Shown: positions 8,145 to 16,669 of the stretch, piece by piece
Numbering within the stretch: the first letter of the stretch is position 1
How the letters are laid out: each line of letters begins with the position of its first letter
Origin: Helicobacter pylori Shi112
GTDB lineage: Bacteria > Campylobacterota > Campylobacteria > Campylobacterales > Helicobacteraceae
NCBI RefSeq assembly: GCF_000277405.1
Contig: NC_017741.1
Location: 930,001-994,000 of the forward strand
DNA length: 64,000 bases
Reading direction: 5' to 3'
Made by a program: the position numbers and the translations under genes
The notes under the pieces: generated by a model
Seen by the model: the letters and a program-made list of their open reading frames with translations, nothing else
Told to the model about the DNA's origin: nothing
The model's database searches: none

Positions 8145-11100
8145 ATGGAAATACAACAAACACACCGCAAAATCAACCGCCCTCTGGTTTCTCTCGCTTT
8201 AGTGGGGTTATTGGTTAGCATCACACCGCAAAAAAGTCATGCCGCCTTTTTCACAACCGTGATCATTCCAGCCATTGTTGGGGGTATCGCTACAGGCGCC
8301 GCTGTAGGAACGGTCTCAGGGCTTCTTAGCTGGGGGCTCAAACAAGCCGAAGAAGCGAATAAAACCCCGGATAAACCCGATAAAGTTTGGCGCATTCAAG
8401 CAGGAAGAGGCTTTGATTCTTTCCCTAACAAGGAATACGACTTATACAAATCCCTTTTATCCAGTAAGATTGATGGAGGTTGGGATTGGGGGAATGCCGC
8501 TAGGCATTATTGGGTCAAAGACGGGCAATGGAACAAGCTTGAAGTGGATATGCAAAACGCTGTAGGGACTTATAAACTCTCAGGGCTTATCAACTTTACT
8601 GGTGGGGATTTAGATGTCAATATGCAAAAAGCCACTTTGCGTTTGGGCCAATTCAATGGCAATTCTTTCACAAGCTTTAAGGATGGTGCTGATCGCACCA
8701 CGAGAGTGGATTTCAACGCTAAAAATATCTTAATTGATAATTTTTTAGAAATCAATAATCGTGTGGGTTCTGGAGCCGGGAGGAAAGCCAGCTCTACGGT
8801 TTTAACTTTGCAAGCTTCAGAAAAAATTACAAGCCGTGAAAATGCGGAAATTTCTCTTTATGATGGCGCCACGCTTAATTTGGTTTCAAGCTCAAATCAT
8901 AGCGTTGATCTATGGGGTAAGGTGTGGATGGGCCGTTTGCAATATGTGGGAGCGTATTTGGCCCCTTCATACAGCACGATAAACACTTCAAAAGTGCAAG
9001 GGGAAATGAATTTCCGCCATCTCGCTGTGGGCAATCAAAACGCCGCTCAAGCGGGCATTATCGCTGGCAAAAAGACTAATATTGGCGTGTTGGATTTGTG
9101 GCAAAGCGCCGGGTTAAACATTATCGCCCCTCCAGAAGGCGGCTATGAGAGTAAAACCAAAGATAACCCTCAAAATAACCCTAAAAATGACACGCAAAAA
9201 ACAGAAATTCAACCCACGCAAGTCGTTGATGGGCCTTTTGCTGGCGCCAAAGACACGGTGGTCAATATTTTTCGTTTGAACACTAACGCTGATGGCACGA
9301 TTAAAATAGGAGGGTATAAAGCTTCTCTTACCACCAATGCAGCTAATTTGAATATCGGCGAAGGCGGTGTCAATCTGTCCAATCAAGCGAGCGGGCGCAC
9401 TCTTCTAGTGGAAAATCTAACCGGCAATATCACCGTTGAGGGGGCTTTAAGGGTGAATAATCAAGTGGGCGGTTCTGCTGTGGCAGGTTCAAGCGCGAAT
9501 TTTGAGTTTAAGGCTGGTCAAGATACCAACAACGCCACAGCCACTTTTAATAACGATATCCAATTAGGAAAAGCGGTGAATTTAAGAGTGGATGCTCATA
9601 CAGCTTATTTTAATGGCAATATTAGTCTAGGAAAATCCACGAATTTAAAAGTGAATGGCCATAGCGCTCATTTTAAAAATATTGATGCCAGCAAGAGCGA
9701 TAATGGTCTAAACACTAGCGCTTTGGATTTGAGCGGCGTTACAGACAAGGTCAATATCAACAAGCTCATTACAGCTGCCACTAATGTGTCCGTTAAAAAC
9801 TTTGACATTAAGGAATTAGTGGTTACGACCCGTGTTCAGAGTTTTGGGCAATACACTATTTTTGGCGAAAATATAGGCGATCAATCGCGCATTGGTGTCG
9901 TTAGTTTGCAAACTGGCTATAGCCCGGCCTATTCTGGGGGCGTTACTTTTAAAAGCGGTAAAAAACTGGTTATAGATGAAATTTACCATGCCCCTTGGAA
10001 TTATTTTGACGCTAGGAATATTACCGATGTTGAAATCAACAAGAAAATTCTTTTTGGAGCCCCAGGATACATTGCCGGCAAAACAGGGCTTATGTTTAAC
10101 AACCTAACCCTAAACAGCAACGCAAGCATGGATTATGGTAAGGATTTGGATTTAACCATTCAAGGGCATTTCACTAACAATCAGGCCGTGATGAATCTTT
10201 TTGTCCAAGATAGGCGTGTAGCGACCTTAAATGCAGGCCATCAAGCAAGCATGATCTTTAATAACATGATAGACAACACAACCGGATTTTACAAACCACT
10301 CATTAAGATCAATGACGCTCAAAACCTCACTAAAAATAAAGAGCATGTTTTAGTGAAAGCGCGAAACATTGATTATAATTTAGTGGGAGTGCAAGGCGCT
10401 AGTTATGACAATATTTCTGCAAGCAACACCAATCTCATGGAGCAATTCAAAGAGCGTCTAGCCCTTTATAACAACAACAACCGCATGGATATTTGTGTGG
10501 TGCGCAATACCGATGATATTAAAGCATGCGGGATGGCTATCGGCAATCAAGCCATGGTGAATAACCCTGACAGCTACAAATATCTTATCGGTAAGGCATG
10601 GAAAAATACAGGGATTAATAAAACGGCTGACAACACCACCATCGCTGTTAATTTGGGCAACAACTCTACGCCTACTAGTTCTGAAAGCAATACCACAAAA
10701 TTACCTACAAACACCACCAACAAGGCGCGTTTCGCTAGATACGCTCTCATAAAGAACGCTCCTTTCGCGCATTATAGCGCCACTCCTAATTTAGTCGCTA
10801 TCAATAAGCATGATTTTGGCACCATTGAAAGCGTGTTTGAATTGGCTAACCGCTCTAAGGATATTGACACGCTTTATGCTAACTCAGGCGCGCAAGGCAG
10901 GGATCTCTTACAAACCTTATTGATTGATAGCCACAATGCGGGTTATGCCAGAACCATGATTGATGCTACAAGCGCTAATGAAATCACCAAGCAATTGAAT
11001 GAAGCCAATAGCGCTTTAAACAACATAGCCAGTTTGGATCATAAGACAAGCGGCTTGCAAACTTTGAGCTTGAGCAATGCGATGATTTTAAATTCTCGTT

Positions 11101-12050
11101 TAGTCAATCTCTCCAGAAGGCACACCAACAATATCGACTCGTTCGCCAAACGCTTGCAAGCTTTAAAAGGCCAAAGATTCGCTTCTTTAGAAAGTGCCGC
11201 AGAAGTGTTGTATCAATTTGCCCCTAAATATGAAAAACCCACCAATGTTTGGGCTAACGCTATTGGGGGAGCGAGCTTGAATAATGGCGGCAACGCTTCA
11301 TTATATGGCACAAGCGCAGGCGTAGATGCTTACCTTAATGGGGAAGTAGAAGCCATTGTGGGCGGTTTTGGAAGCTATGGTTATAGCTCTTTTAGCAATC
11401 AAGCGAACTCTCTTAACTCTGGGGCCAATAACGCTAATTTTGGCGTGTATAGCCGTATCTTTGCTAACCAGCATGAATTTGATTTTGAAGCTCAAGGGGC
11501 TGTAGGGAGTGATCAATCAAGCTTGAATTTCAAAAGCGCTTTATTGCGAGATTTGAATCAAAGCTATAATTACTTAGCCTATAGCGCTGCAGCAAGAGCG
11601 AGCTATGGTTATGATTTCGCGTTTTTTAGGAACGCTTTAGTGTTAAAACCAAGCGTGGGCGTGAGCTATAACCATTTAGGCTCAACCAATTTTGAAAGCA
11701 ACAGCACCCATAAAGCGGCTTTAAAAAATGGCGCCAGCAGCCAGCATTTATTCAACGCTAGCGCTAATGTTGAAGCGCGTTATTATTATGGGGACACTTC
11801 ATACTTCTATATGAATGCTGGAGTTTTACAAGAATTCGCTCAGTTGGGCTCTAATAACGCCGCATCTTTAAACACCTTTAAAGTGAATGTTGCTCGCAAT
11901 CCTTTAAATACCCATGCAAGAGTGATGATGGGTGGGGAATTGCAATTAGCTAAAGAAGTGTTTTTGAATTTGGGCTTTATTTATTTGCACAACTTGATTT
12001 CCAACGCAAGCCATTTCGCTTCCAATTTAGGAATGAGGTATAGCTTCTAA
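8145..12050 (+). CDS. vacA: Vacuolating cytotoxin autotransporter VacA (s1/i2/m2-like)
   Basis: VacA is a secreted pore-forming toxin released by type V autotransport. The 1301-residue precursor has a signal peptide ending at SHA33, a hydrophobic GxxxG-rich N-terminus, the p33 and p55 beta-helical domains, and a C-terminal barrel ending in RYSF. From recalled alleles, mature AFFTTVIIP without an N-terminal extension is s1. The inserted [19 protein letters not shown] / [18 protein letters not shown] pair is i2. [20 protein letters not shown] with [13 protein letters not shown] is m2. The ATG follows AAGAAGGAAA. The frame is intact, so a functional toxin with the narrower m2 cell range is expected. 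The allele calls rest on memory, not alignment. Confidence 0.97.
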   Translation: MEIQQTHRKINRPLVSLALVGLLVSITPQKSHAAFFTTVIIPAIVGGIATGAAVGTVSGLLSWGLKQAEEANKTPDKPDKVWRIQAGRGFDSFPNKEYDLYKSLLSSKIDGGWDWGNAARHYWVKDGQWNKLEVDMQNAVGTYKLSGLINFTGGDLDVNMQKATLRLGQFNGNSFTSFKDGADRTTRVDFNAKNILIDNFLEINNRVGSGAGRKASSTVLTLQASEKITSRENAEISLYDGATLNLVSSSNHSVDLWGKVWMGRLQYVGAYLAPSYSTINTSKVQGEMNFRHLAVGNQNAAQAGIIAGKKTNIGVLDLWQSAGLNIIAPPEGGYESKTKDNPQNNPKNDTQKTEIQPTQVVDGPFAGAKDTVVNIFRLNTNADGTIKIGGYKASLTTNAANLNIGEGGVNLSNQASGRTLLVENLTGNITVEGALRVNNQVGGSAVAGSSANFEFKAGQDTNNATATFNNDIQLGKAVNLRVDAHTAYFNGNISLGKSTNLKVNGHSAHFKNIDASKSDNGLNTSALDLSGVTDKVNINKLITAATNVSVKNFDIKELVVTTRVQSFGQYTIFGENIGDQSRIGVVSLQTGYSPAYSGGVTFKSGKKLVIDEIYHAPWNYFDARNITDVEINKKILFGAPGYIAGKTGLMFNNLTLNSNASMDYGKDLDLTIQGHFTNNQAVMNLFVQDRRVATLNAGHQASMIFNNMIDNTTGFYKPLIKINDAQNLTKNKEHVLVKARNIDYNLVGVQGASYDNISASNTNLMEQFKERLALYNNNNRMDICVVRNTDDIKACGMAIGNQAMVNNPDSYKYLIGKAWKNTGINKTADNTTIAVNLGNNSTPTSSESNTTKLPTNTTNKARFARYALIKNAPFAHYSATPNLVAINKHDFGTIESVFELANRSKDIDTLYANSGAQGRDLLQTLLIDSHNAGYARTMIDATSANEITKQLNEANSALNNIASLDHKTSGLQTLSLSNAMILNSRLVNLSRRHTNNIDSFAKRLQALKGQRFASLESAAEVLYQFAPKYEKPTNVWANAIGGASLNNGGNASLYGTSAGVDAYLNGEVEAIVGGFGSYGYSSFSNQANSLNSGANNANFGVYSRIFANQHEFDFEAQGAVGSDQSSLNFKSALLRDLNQSYNYLAYSAAARASYGYDFAFFRNALVLKPSVGVSYNHLGSTNFESNSTHKAALKNGASSQHLFNASANVEARYYYGDTSYFYMNAGVLQEFAQLGSNNAASLNTFKVNVARNPLNTHARVMMGGELQLAKEVFLNLGFIYLHNLISNASHFASNLGMRYSF

Positions 12051-12056
12051 GCTCTT

Positions 12057-12080
12057 AAACCCATGCTTTGGCATGGGTTT
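12057..12080 (+). terminator. vacA terminator hairpin
   Basis: A perfect 10-bp stem (AAACCCATGC / GCATGGGTTT) with a TTTG loop starts 7 bases after the vacA stop. The T tract after it is short. Confidence 0.75.
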
Positions 12081-12096
12081 CTTAAGAAATAACATT

Positions 12097-12350
12097 TAAA
12101 ACCACCCAAGCAGAAATCCCAAACACCTTTAGTGTTTGGGATGAATGCCACTAATTTGTTATAATACCCCCATACATTTGTATCTAGCGTAGGAAGTGTG
12201 CAAAGTTATGCCTTTATAAGATATGATGTGTGGGACCGAATGCGTTGGAGATCAAACTCTGTAAAATCCATTAGGGACACAGAGTGAAAACCAAACTCTC
12301 CCTCAACACCAGCCTAGGAAGCCAATCGTCTTTAGCGGTTGGGCGCTTCA
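12097..12350 (+). repeat. Intergenic repeat, copy 1 (candidate structured RNA)
   Basis: This 254-base non-coding segment recurs after alpB (copy 2) with the same ends: ACCACCCAAGCAGAAATC at the left and TAGCGGTTGGGCGCTTCA at the right. It carries a perfect 9-bp hairpin, CCCAAACAC/GTGTTTGGG (12118-12140). A TATAAT box (12160-12165) follows, then an ACTCTGT/ACAGAGT stem (12256-12262 with 12279-12285) around a 16-base loop identical in both copies. A terminal imperfect stem near GGAAGCC/GGGCGCTTC closes it. No reading frame is shared by the copies, so I favour a small RNA or a transcribed repeat, starting near 12172. Confidence 0.6.
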
Positions 12351-12354
12351 CCCC

Positions 12355-13125
12355 CTACAACGCATACACGACAAGCTTGTTATCATGCCAGATCGCTTCT
12401 AGGGGCGTGTCATAGAGCGTGCTTAAATTGTGTGAAGTCATAGCGATTTGCGTGGAAGCTTGCAAAAAAAGTTTTTTATCTTTGAGCATGACCACATGCG
12501 TGGAGTGCCTAGCAACTAAATTGGGGTCATGGATATTGACCAAAACGCTCAATTCTCGTTTTTTCATCTCATCTTTAATCGCATCAAAAAAAAGGGCTTG
12601 GTTTTTTAAATCTAAAGCGCTCGTAGGCTCATCCAGTAACAGTAAAGGCGTTCTTTGCAACAAACTTCTGGCTAAAAGCACCATTTGCCTTTGACCGCCG
12701 GACAAATCGTTGATGCCTTGATCTTTTAAAGCCTCTAAATTCAAGCGCTCTAAAACGCTAGTAGCTTCTTTAATGTGCTTGGCTTTAGGCGTAGCGAATA
12801 GACTCAAATGCGTCGCCTTCCCCATTAAGACAAAATCCAACACGCTGAAATTAAACGCATAATATTCCACTTGGGGGATATAAGCGATCAATTTGGCTTT
12901 TTCATAAGGCTTTAAGGGTAAAATATCTTTGTTACACGCTTTAATTTCGGTTTCTTCTAAAGGCTTTAAAAGCCCTAAAAGGCATTTTAAAAGCGTGGTT
13001 TTACCCGATCCATTAGGTGCTAGAATGCTGGTGATGCTGTTTTTTGGCACGCTAAAACTCAATTTATCCAAAATGAGTTTTTGAGAATATTTAAAGGATA
13101 GGTTTTTAACTTCTAAGACCATCAC
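12355..13125 (-). CDS. fecE: ABC transporter ATP-binding protein, iron(III) dicitrate type FecE
   Basis: FecE powers FecD-type permeases for iron-complex import. The 256-residue protein has Walker A APNGSGKT (36-43), the ABC signature LSGGQ (141-145), Walker B LLLLDE (161-166) and a switch His in NIHDPN. The Q-loop is in YIPQVEY (about 83-89). The gene overlaps fecD by 4 bases (ATGA), so translation is coupled. No periplasmic binding protein gene lies in this cluster. In H. pylori the CeuE-type binding proteins are encoded elsewhere, as I recall. The annotated substrate is historical, and nickel or other metallophores are possible. Confidence 0.9.
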   Translation of the reverse strand: MMVLEVKNLSFKYSQKLILDKLSFSVPKNSITSILAPNGSGKTTLLKCLLGLLKPLEETEIKACNKDILPLKPYEKAKLIAYIPQVEYYAFNFSVLDFVLMGKATHLSLFATPKAKHIKEATSVLERLNLEALKDQGINDLSGGQRQMVLLARSLLQRTPLLLLDEPTSALDLKNQALFFDAIKDEMKKRELSVLVNIHDPNLVARHSTHVVMLKDKKLFLQASTQIAMTSHNLSTLYDTPLEAIWHDNKLVVYAL

Positions 13126-14105
13126 ACCCCCCTAGTCCTGAATAAAAGCCATAAGAAGAAAGGCGCTCCTAAAACGCTTGTCGCAATGCCTACCGGTAAA
13201 TCATAGGGGGTAATGGTTTTAGCCACCACATCCGCTAAAAGCAAGAAAAACGCTCCCATTAACAAAGAGCTTAAAAGCAGTTTTTGTAAGTTCGCCCCAA
13301 AAAACAACCTCGCTACATGCGGAATGACTAACCCAATCCAGCCAATCGTGCCAGACACGCTCACCGCTAAAGCGCTCGCAACGCTCACGCACACCAGACA
13401 AAGCGATCGCAACAGCACCGGATTAATGCCCAAACTCAAACTTTGCGCATCGCTCAAGCTCAATAAATTAATGCGCCACCTTAACAAAAAAAGCGGGATA
13501 AAGCCTAAAGATAGCCCTATGAAAGCGATCAAGCAATCCTTATAACTGCTCAAAGACAAGCTCCCCAAAAGCCACACGACAATCGCTTGCGCTTTTTGGG
13601 GGATCACAAAGAATTTTATCGCTCCGGCTAAGGCGCTCAAAAACGCGCTCAACACCACCCCTGAAAGCACTAATGAAAGGACGGAATTGCCTAAAACCCT
13701 ATTCATCGATAAGACAGCAAGGCTGGCTAAAATCGCCCCAAAAAACGCTAAAATCGCAATGTTGGATTCAAGAATCGCTATCGCCATCGCCACGCCTAGC
13801 ATCGCCCCGCTAGAAATCCCTAGTAAAAAAGGATCCACTAAGGGGTTTCTAAAAATCGTTTGCATCACCACCCCACTCCCGGACAAACTCGCTCCCACCA
13901 GGAGCGCTAAAATCACTCGTGGTAGTCGTATTTCTAAAATAATAATACTTAAAGAGCTCAGTTCTTCATTATGCAAAAAGTGGTTTTTCACATTAAGGCA
14001 CACTTCTTGCCATTCTTCAAAGCTCAAAGACTCCCCTCCAAACAAAAGCACCACCACCGCTAAAATCACGCAAGCTAATGCAATATGATAGGTTTTAAGC
14101 ATCAC
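13122..14105 (-). CDS. fecD: ABC transporter permease, iron(III) dicitrate type FecD
   Basis: This 327-residue inner-membrane permease of the BtuC/FecCD family has about ten predicted hydrophobic segments. It carries the family signatures [20 protein letters not shown] (residues 62-81), [34 protein letters not shown] and the C-terminal [19 protein letters not shown]. It pairs with FecE, overlapping it by 4 bases. It also overlaps the 3' end of the upstream SDR gene by 11 bases, so all three are probably one transcript. Confidence 0.92.
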   Translation of the reverse strand: MMLKTYHIALACVILAVVVLLFGGESLSFEEWQEVCLNVKNHFLHNEELSSLSIIILEIRLPRVILALLVGASLSGSGVVMQTIFRNPLVDPFLLGISSGAMLGVAMAIAILESNIAILAFFGAILASLAVLSMNRVLGNSVLSLVLSGVVLSAFLSALAGAIKFFVIPQKAQAIVVWLLGSLSLSSYKDCLIAFIGLSLGFIPLFLLRWRINLLSLSDAQSLSLGINPVLLRSLCLVCVSVASALAVSVSGTIGWIGLVIPHVARLFFGANLQKLLLSSLLMGAFFLLLADVVAKTITPYDLPVGIATSVLGAPFFLWLLFRTRGV

Positions 14106-14943
14106 GCCTCCTTTTAAGAACGATTAATCTGAACAAAGAATCATACCAACTGCTTGGGAGGATTCTATACAACGCTAACAATAATTGGGTTTTTAAGCCG
14201 ATCAAATAGCGGGCCTTGATTTTTTGACTCATGGCAAGAAAAACGATTTTTTGCGCCACGGCTTTGGCGCTTAGGGCTTTTTGATACACGCCAGAATAAA
14301 AGCTTTTAGCCGCATTCACTTCTAACGCATAAAGGCTGTTTTCGCTCTCAAAATTCTCAACTGAAAAAGCGGTTTTTTCCCAGTTGCTTTTCACCGGGCC
14401 TGGCTCAATCAAACACACTTGAACGTTAAAGGGTTTAAGCTCTAAACGCAAGGCATCGCTATAAGCCTCTAAGGCATGCTTACTCGCGCTGTAATGGCCT
14501 AAAAAGAGCATGCTCACACGCCCTGCTATGGAAGAAAGATTAAAAATTTTAGAGTGGGGCTTGTTTTTTAATAAGGGCAAACAAAACTGCACCACTTCAC
14601 AAAGGGCGAAAAAATTCACGCCAAATTGTTTTTTAACTTCATCAATAGGCGTGTCTTCTACGCTCCCAAACACCCCATAACCGGCGGAATTGATCAAAAC
14701 ATCGCAATGATCTTCTTTAGCGCTGATGTTTGAAAACGCTTCTTTTAAAGCGTCAGAATCGCTCACATCAACATCAATGCTCTCGCATAACGCATGGTTT
14801 AACGCTACGCACAAAGTCGCATGCCTAGAGAGCGCATAGACTTTATACCCTTGATCTAGCAGCATTAACGCGCACTCCAACCCAATCCCAGAACTCGCTC
14901 CGGTGATAACCGCCACCTTTTGGCTTTCTTTTTTCTCGCCCAT
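14095..14943 (-). CDS. Short-chain dehydrogenase/reductase (SDR)
   Basis: This NAD(P)-dependent oxidoreductase has 282 residues. It shows the classical SDR pattern: nucleotide-binding TGASSGIG (14-21), NSAG (85-88), catalytic Ser138 in NLSSIAG, and the Tyr151-x3-Lys155 pair in YSASK. The C-terminal 50 residues, including [20 protein letters not shown], are longer and more hydrophobic than a minimal SDR and may attach to the membrane or bind a lipid-like substrate. It heads the fecD-fecE transcript, though no functional link to metal uptake is evident. The substrate is unknown. Confidence 0.88.
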   Translation of the reverse strand: MGEKKESQKVAVITGASSGIGLECALMLLDQGYKVYALSRHATLCVALNHALCESIDVDVSDSDALKEAFSNISAKEDHCDVLINSAGYGVFGSVEDTPIDEVKKQFGVNFFALCEVVQFCLPLLKNKPHSKIFNLSSIAGRVSMLFLGHYSASKHALEAYSDALRLELKPFNVQVCLIEPGPVKSNWEKTAFSVENFESENSLYALEVNAAKSFYSGVYQKALSAKAVAQKIVFLAMSQKIKARYLIGLKTQLLLALYRILPSSWYDSLFRLIVLKRRRDA

Positions 14944-15083
14944 TATCTAACGCCAACTCTCTTATTATTTTTATAATTCCTCTAATATTCACTTAATATT
15001 ACTTAATTTTTACTAATATATAGTTCTTGGAATGTTTTTTACAAAAGACATTTTTAACACCAATTTTAACTCAAGGAGAAACA

Positions 15084-15608
15084 ATGCCTCACATACAATC
15101 ATCGCATTCCAATCATTTTGATTTCACCCTAGACACAGCCGATTGCACTAAATTATTGATGAGCTATCTGGTCGTGCCTACAACCGCTAATTTCAACAAT
15201 GTCATGCATGGGGGGGAATTATTGAATTTATTGGATAAAGTGGCTTATGTGTGCTCGGCTCGTTATTGCGGTAAAGGAACGGTCACTTTAAGCGTGGATG
15301 GGGTTACTTTTAAATACCCCATTCCTGTAGGGAATTTGCTCACTTTTTTAGCCAGCATCAATTATGTAGGCAACACCTCGTGCGAAGTGGGGATTAAGGT
15401 TTTGAGCGAAGATATTAAAACTCGTGAAATCATGCACACTAATTCATGCTATTTCACCATGGTGGCTGTGGAAAATGGCAAACCCACCCCCATGCCTAAA
15501 TACGAGCCTAAAACAGAGGTTGAAATCCGCCGTTATGAAGGGGCTTTGAAGCGTAAGGAAATGCGCACGCGAGGGTATTTGAAAAGCGGGAAACACGAAG
15601 GCATTTGA
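15084..15608 (+). CDS. Hotdog-fold acyl-CoA thioesterase
   Basis: The gene encodes a 174-residue cytoplasmic acyl-CoA hydrolase of the YciA/BACH type. The hotdog core contains the family's NNVMHGGELLNLLDKVAY segment (residues 38-55) with the conserved His-Gly-Gly and the downstream Asp. Strands TVTLSVDGVTFKYPIPVGN and CEVGIKVLSED follow. I start it at the ATG with an ideal AAGGAGAAACA site, not at an in-frame ATG 57 bases upstream that lacks one. A run of seven G (15210-15216) lies in the active-site loop and could slip. It faces the toxin-antitoxin pair convergently. Confidence 0.88.
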   Translation: MPHIQSSHSNHFDFTLDTADCTKLLMSYLVVPTTANFNNVMHGGELLNLLDKVAYVCSARYCGKGTVTLSVDGVTFKYPIPVGNLLTFLASINYVGNTSCEVGIKVLSEDIKTREIMHTNSCYFTMVAVENGKPTPMPKYEPKTEVEIRRYEGALKRKEMRTRGYLKSGKHEGI

Positions 15609-15711
15609 AAAAAGCAAAAAGCGTGAGCGGTGTTTTAACCCTAAATTTTATCCCTAAAAAGGGGGTAGTTGGTGAGCGATTAGTTTAAGCGTTATAAGTT
15701 GTGCGGGTGGA

Positions 15712-15978
15712 TTAAAACAGCTCGCTATGACTGCCTAGCCTTAACAAAATAAGCTCATCATCTTTCACTAGATACACAAGCAAAATATCAGCTTTGATGT
15801 GGCATTCCCTAAAAGGCTTCCACTTTCCCTTTAAAGCATGATCTTTAAATTGTGGGTCTAGCGGTTCTTTTTTTCTTAGGGTTAGAACGACTTCATTCAA
15901 AACGCTATCATCAAACCCGTTCAAAAGCAATTTATCAAAATCTTTTTGAAAAGATTTTTTAAGATTGAGTTTTAACAC
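15712..15978 (-). CDS. RelE/YafQ-family mRNA interferase toxin (HP0894 type)
   Basis: This 88-residue basic toxin cleaves mRNA when released from its antitoxin. Its sequence matches, from memory, HP0894, whose structure is known. The RelE-fold residues are all present: His47 and His60 in RECHIKAD, Asp64, Arg80 and His84 in LRLGSHSELF. Nothing suggests inactivation. It overlaps the antitoxin gene by 20 bases, the usual coupled order with antitoxin first. In 26695 a related pair (HP0892/HP0893) lies next to it, and that pair is absent here. Confidence 0.9.
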   Translation of the reverse strand: MLKLNLKKSFQKDFDKLLLNGFDDSVLNEVVLTLRKKEPLDPQFKDHALKGKWKPFRECHIKADILLVYLVKDDELILLRLGSHSELF

Positions 15979-16345
15979 CTAACGCCTTTTTTCTCTCATC
16001 GCTATAACTAGAAAAATCCTCAACAATCAAATCGGTTTCTAAGTTCTCGCCATTTAACGCATCTCTCATGGCTTGTTGCGTTTCAAGGTTTGGGATTTCA
16101 TGCCCCAAACAACAATCTCTTTTATCGTCAAAAACTTGGCTGATTTTTTGCAAGAGTTCATTTAATGCGTCTATTTTATCCTTAAAGTTTTGATCCCTTT
16201 TTTCCAATTCTTTAGCCATTTTTTCTTTAAAAGAAGCTCTATCATTTTGCATCTTTTTGATTTTTCGCTCTAATTGATTGATTAAGTTAAAAAGCTGTTT
16301 TTCGCTGTATTGCGTGTAGTCTTTTTTGGTGGGAGAGTTAGGCAT
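15959..16345 (-). CDS. Antitoxin of the RelE-type pair (HP0895 type)
   Basis: The 128-residue product is rich in charged residues. A long predicted coiled coil spans about residues 13-75 (QLERKIKKMQNDRASFKEK and onward). A C-terminal tail (about 85-128) ends in LIVEDFSSYSDERKKALG, the type of segment that wraps a RelE toxin. Its position before the toxin, the overlap and the match to recalled HP0895 support the role. It is longer than typical RelB/DinJ antitoxins, and no clear N-terminal DNA-binding fold is visible, so autoregulation is uncertain. The ATG follows AAGGATAAAGC. Confidence 0.85.
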   Translation of the reverse strand: MPNSPTKKDYTQYSEKQLFNLINQLERKIKKMQNDRASFKEKMAKELEKRDQNFKDKIDALNELLQKISQVFDDKRDCCLGHEIPNLETQQAMRDALNGENLETDLIVEDFSSYSDERKKALGVKTQS

Positions 16346-16443
16346 GCTTTATCCTTTTTTAAAAATACCAACTCATTATAGCGCAAGCGATAGAACGAGA
16401 AAGGTTAGAAATAAAAACTTAAAGATTAAAAAGCGCTTTGAAA

Positions 16444-16483
16444 AGTCAGTGAAAGTCAGTGAAAGTCAGTGAAAGTCAGTGAA
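16444..16483. repeat. Tandem repeat, 4 x 10 bp
   Basis: AGTCAGTGAA is repeated four times exactly, in the gap between antitoxin and babA. A pattern this exact suggests recent slippage expansion. Confidence 0.9.
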
Positions 16484-16637
16484 AACAAAAAGATCAAACC
16501 CCCCTAAAAAATAGCACCTTTTAAAAATTACCGCTGAAGCTTTCCACCAACTAAAAGGCTAAAAAGGATTTGCATCAAACCCCCCAAAAAAAAAGAGAGT
16601 TTAAAAAAGAAAAGCTTTAAAAAAGAAAGTTTTAAAA

Positions 16638-16661
16638 GAAACCCCTTAAAAAGGGAGTTTC
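16638..16661 (-). terminator. babA terminator
   Basis: On the minus strand GAAACTCCCTT and AAGGGGTTTC form an imperfect stem followed by TTTT, starting 9 bases after the babA stop. Confidence 0.65.
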
Positions 16662-16669
16662 ACAAAAGC

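Larger units (their letters stand above)
16346..16669. other. Gene-free stretch between antitoxin and babA: promoter, tandem repeat, terminator
   Basis: Besides the antitoxin promoter (TATAAT on minus, 16375-16380) this holds four tandem copies of the 10-base unit AGTCAGTGAA (16444-16483). An A-rich, low-complexity stretch and the babA terminator follow. I see no gene. The 10-base repeat is out of phase with codons and non-coding. Its copy number is likely to vary between strains. Confidence 0.7.

Noticed and set aside
16444..16483. CRISPR-like array
   Set aside because: Ten-base units are directly adjacent with no spacers. It is a simple tandem repeat. No cas genes are present.
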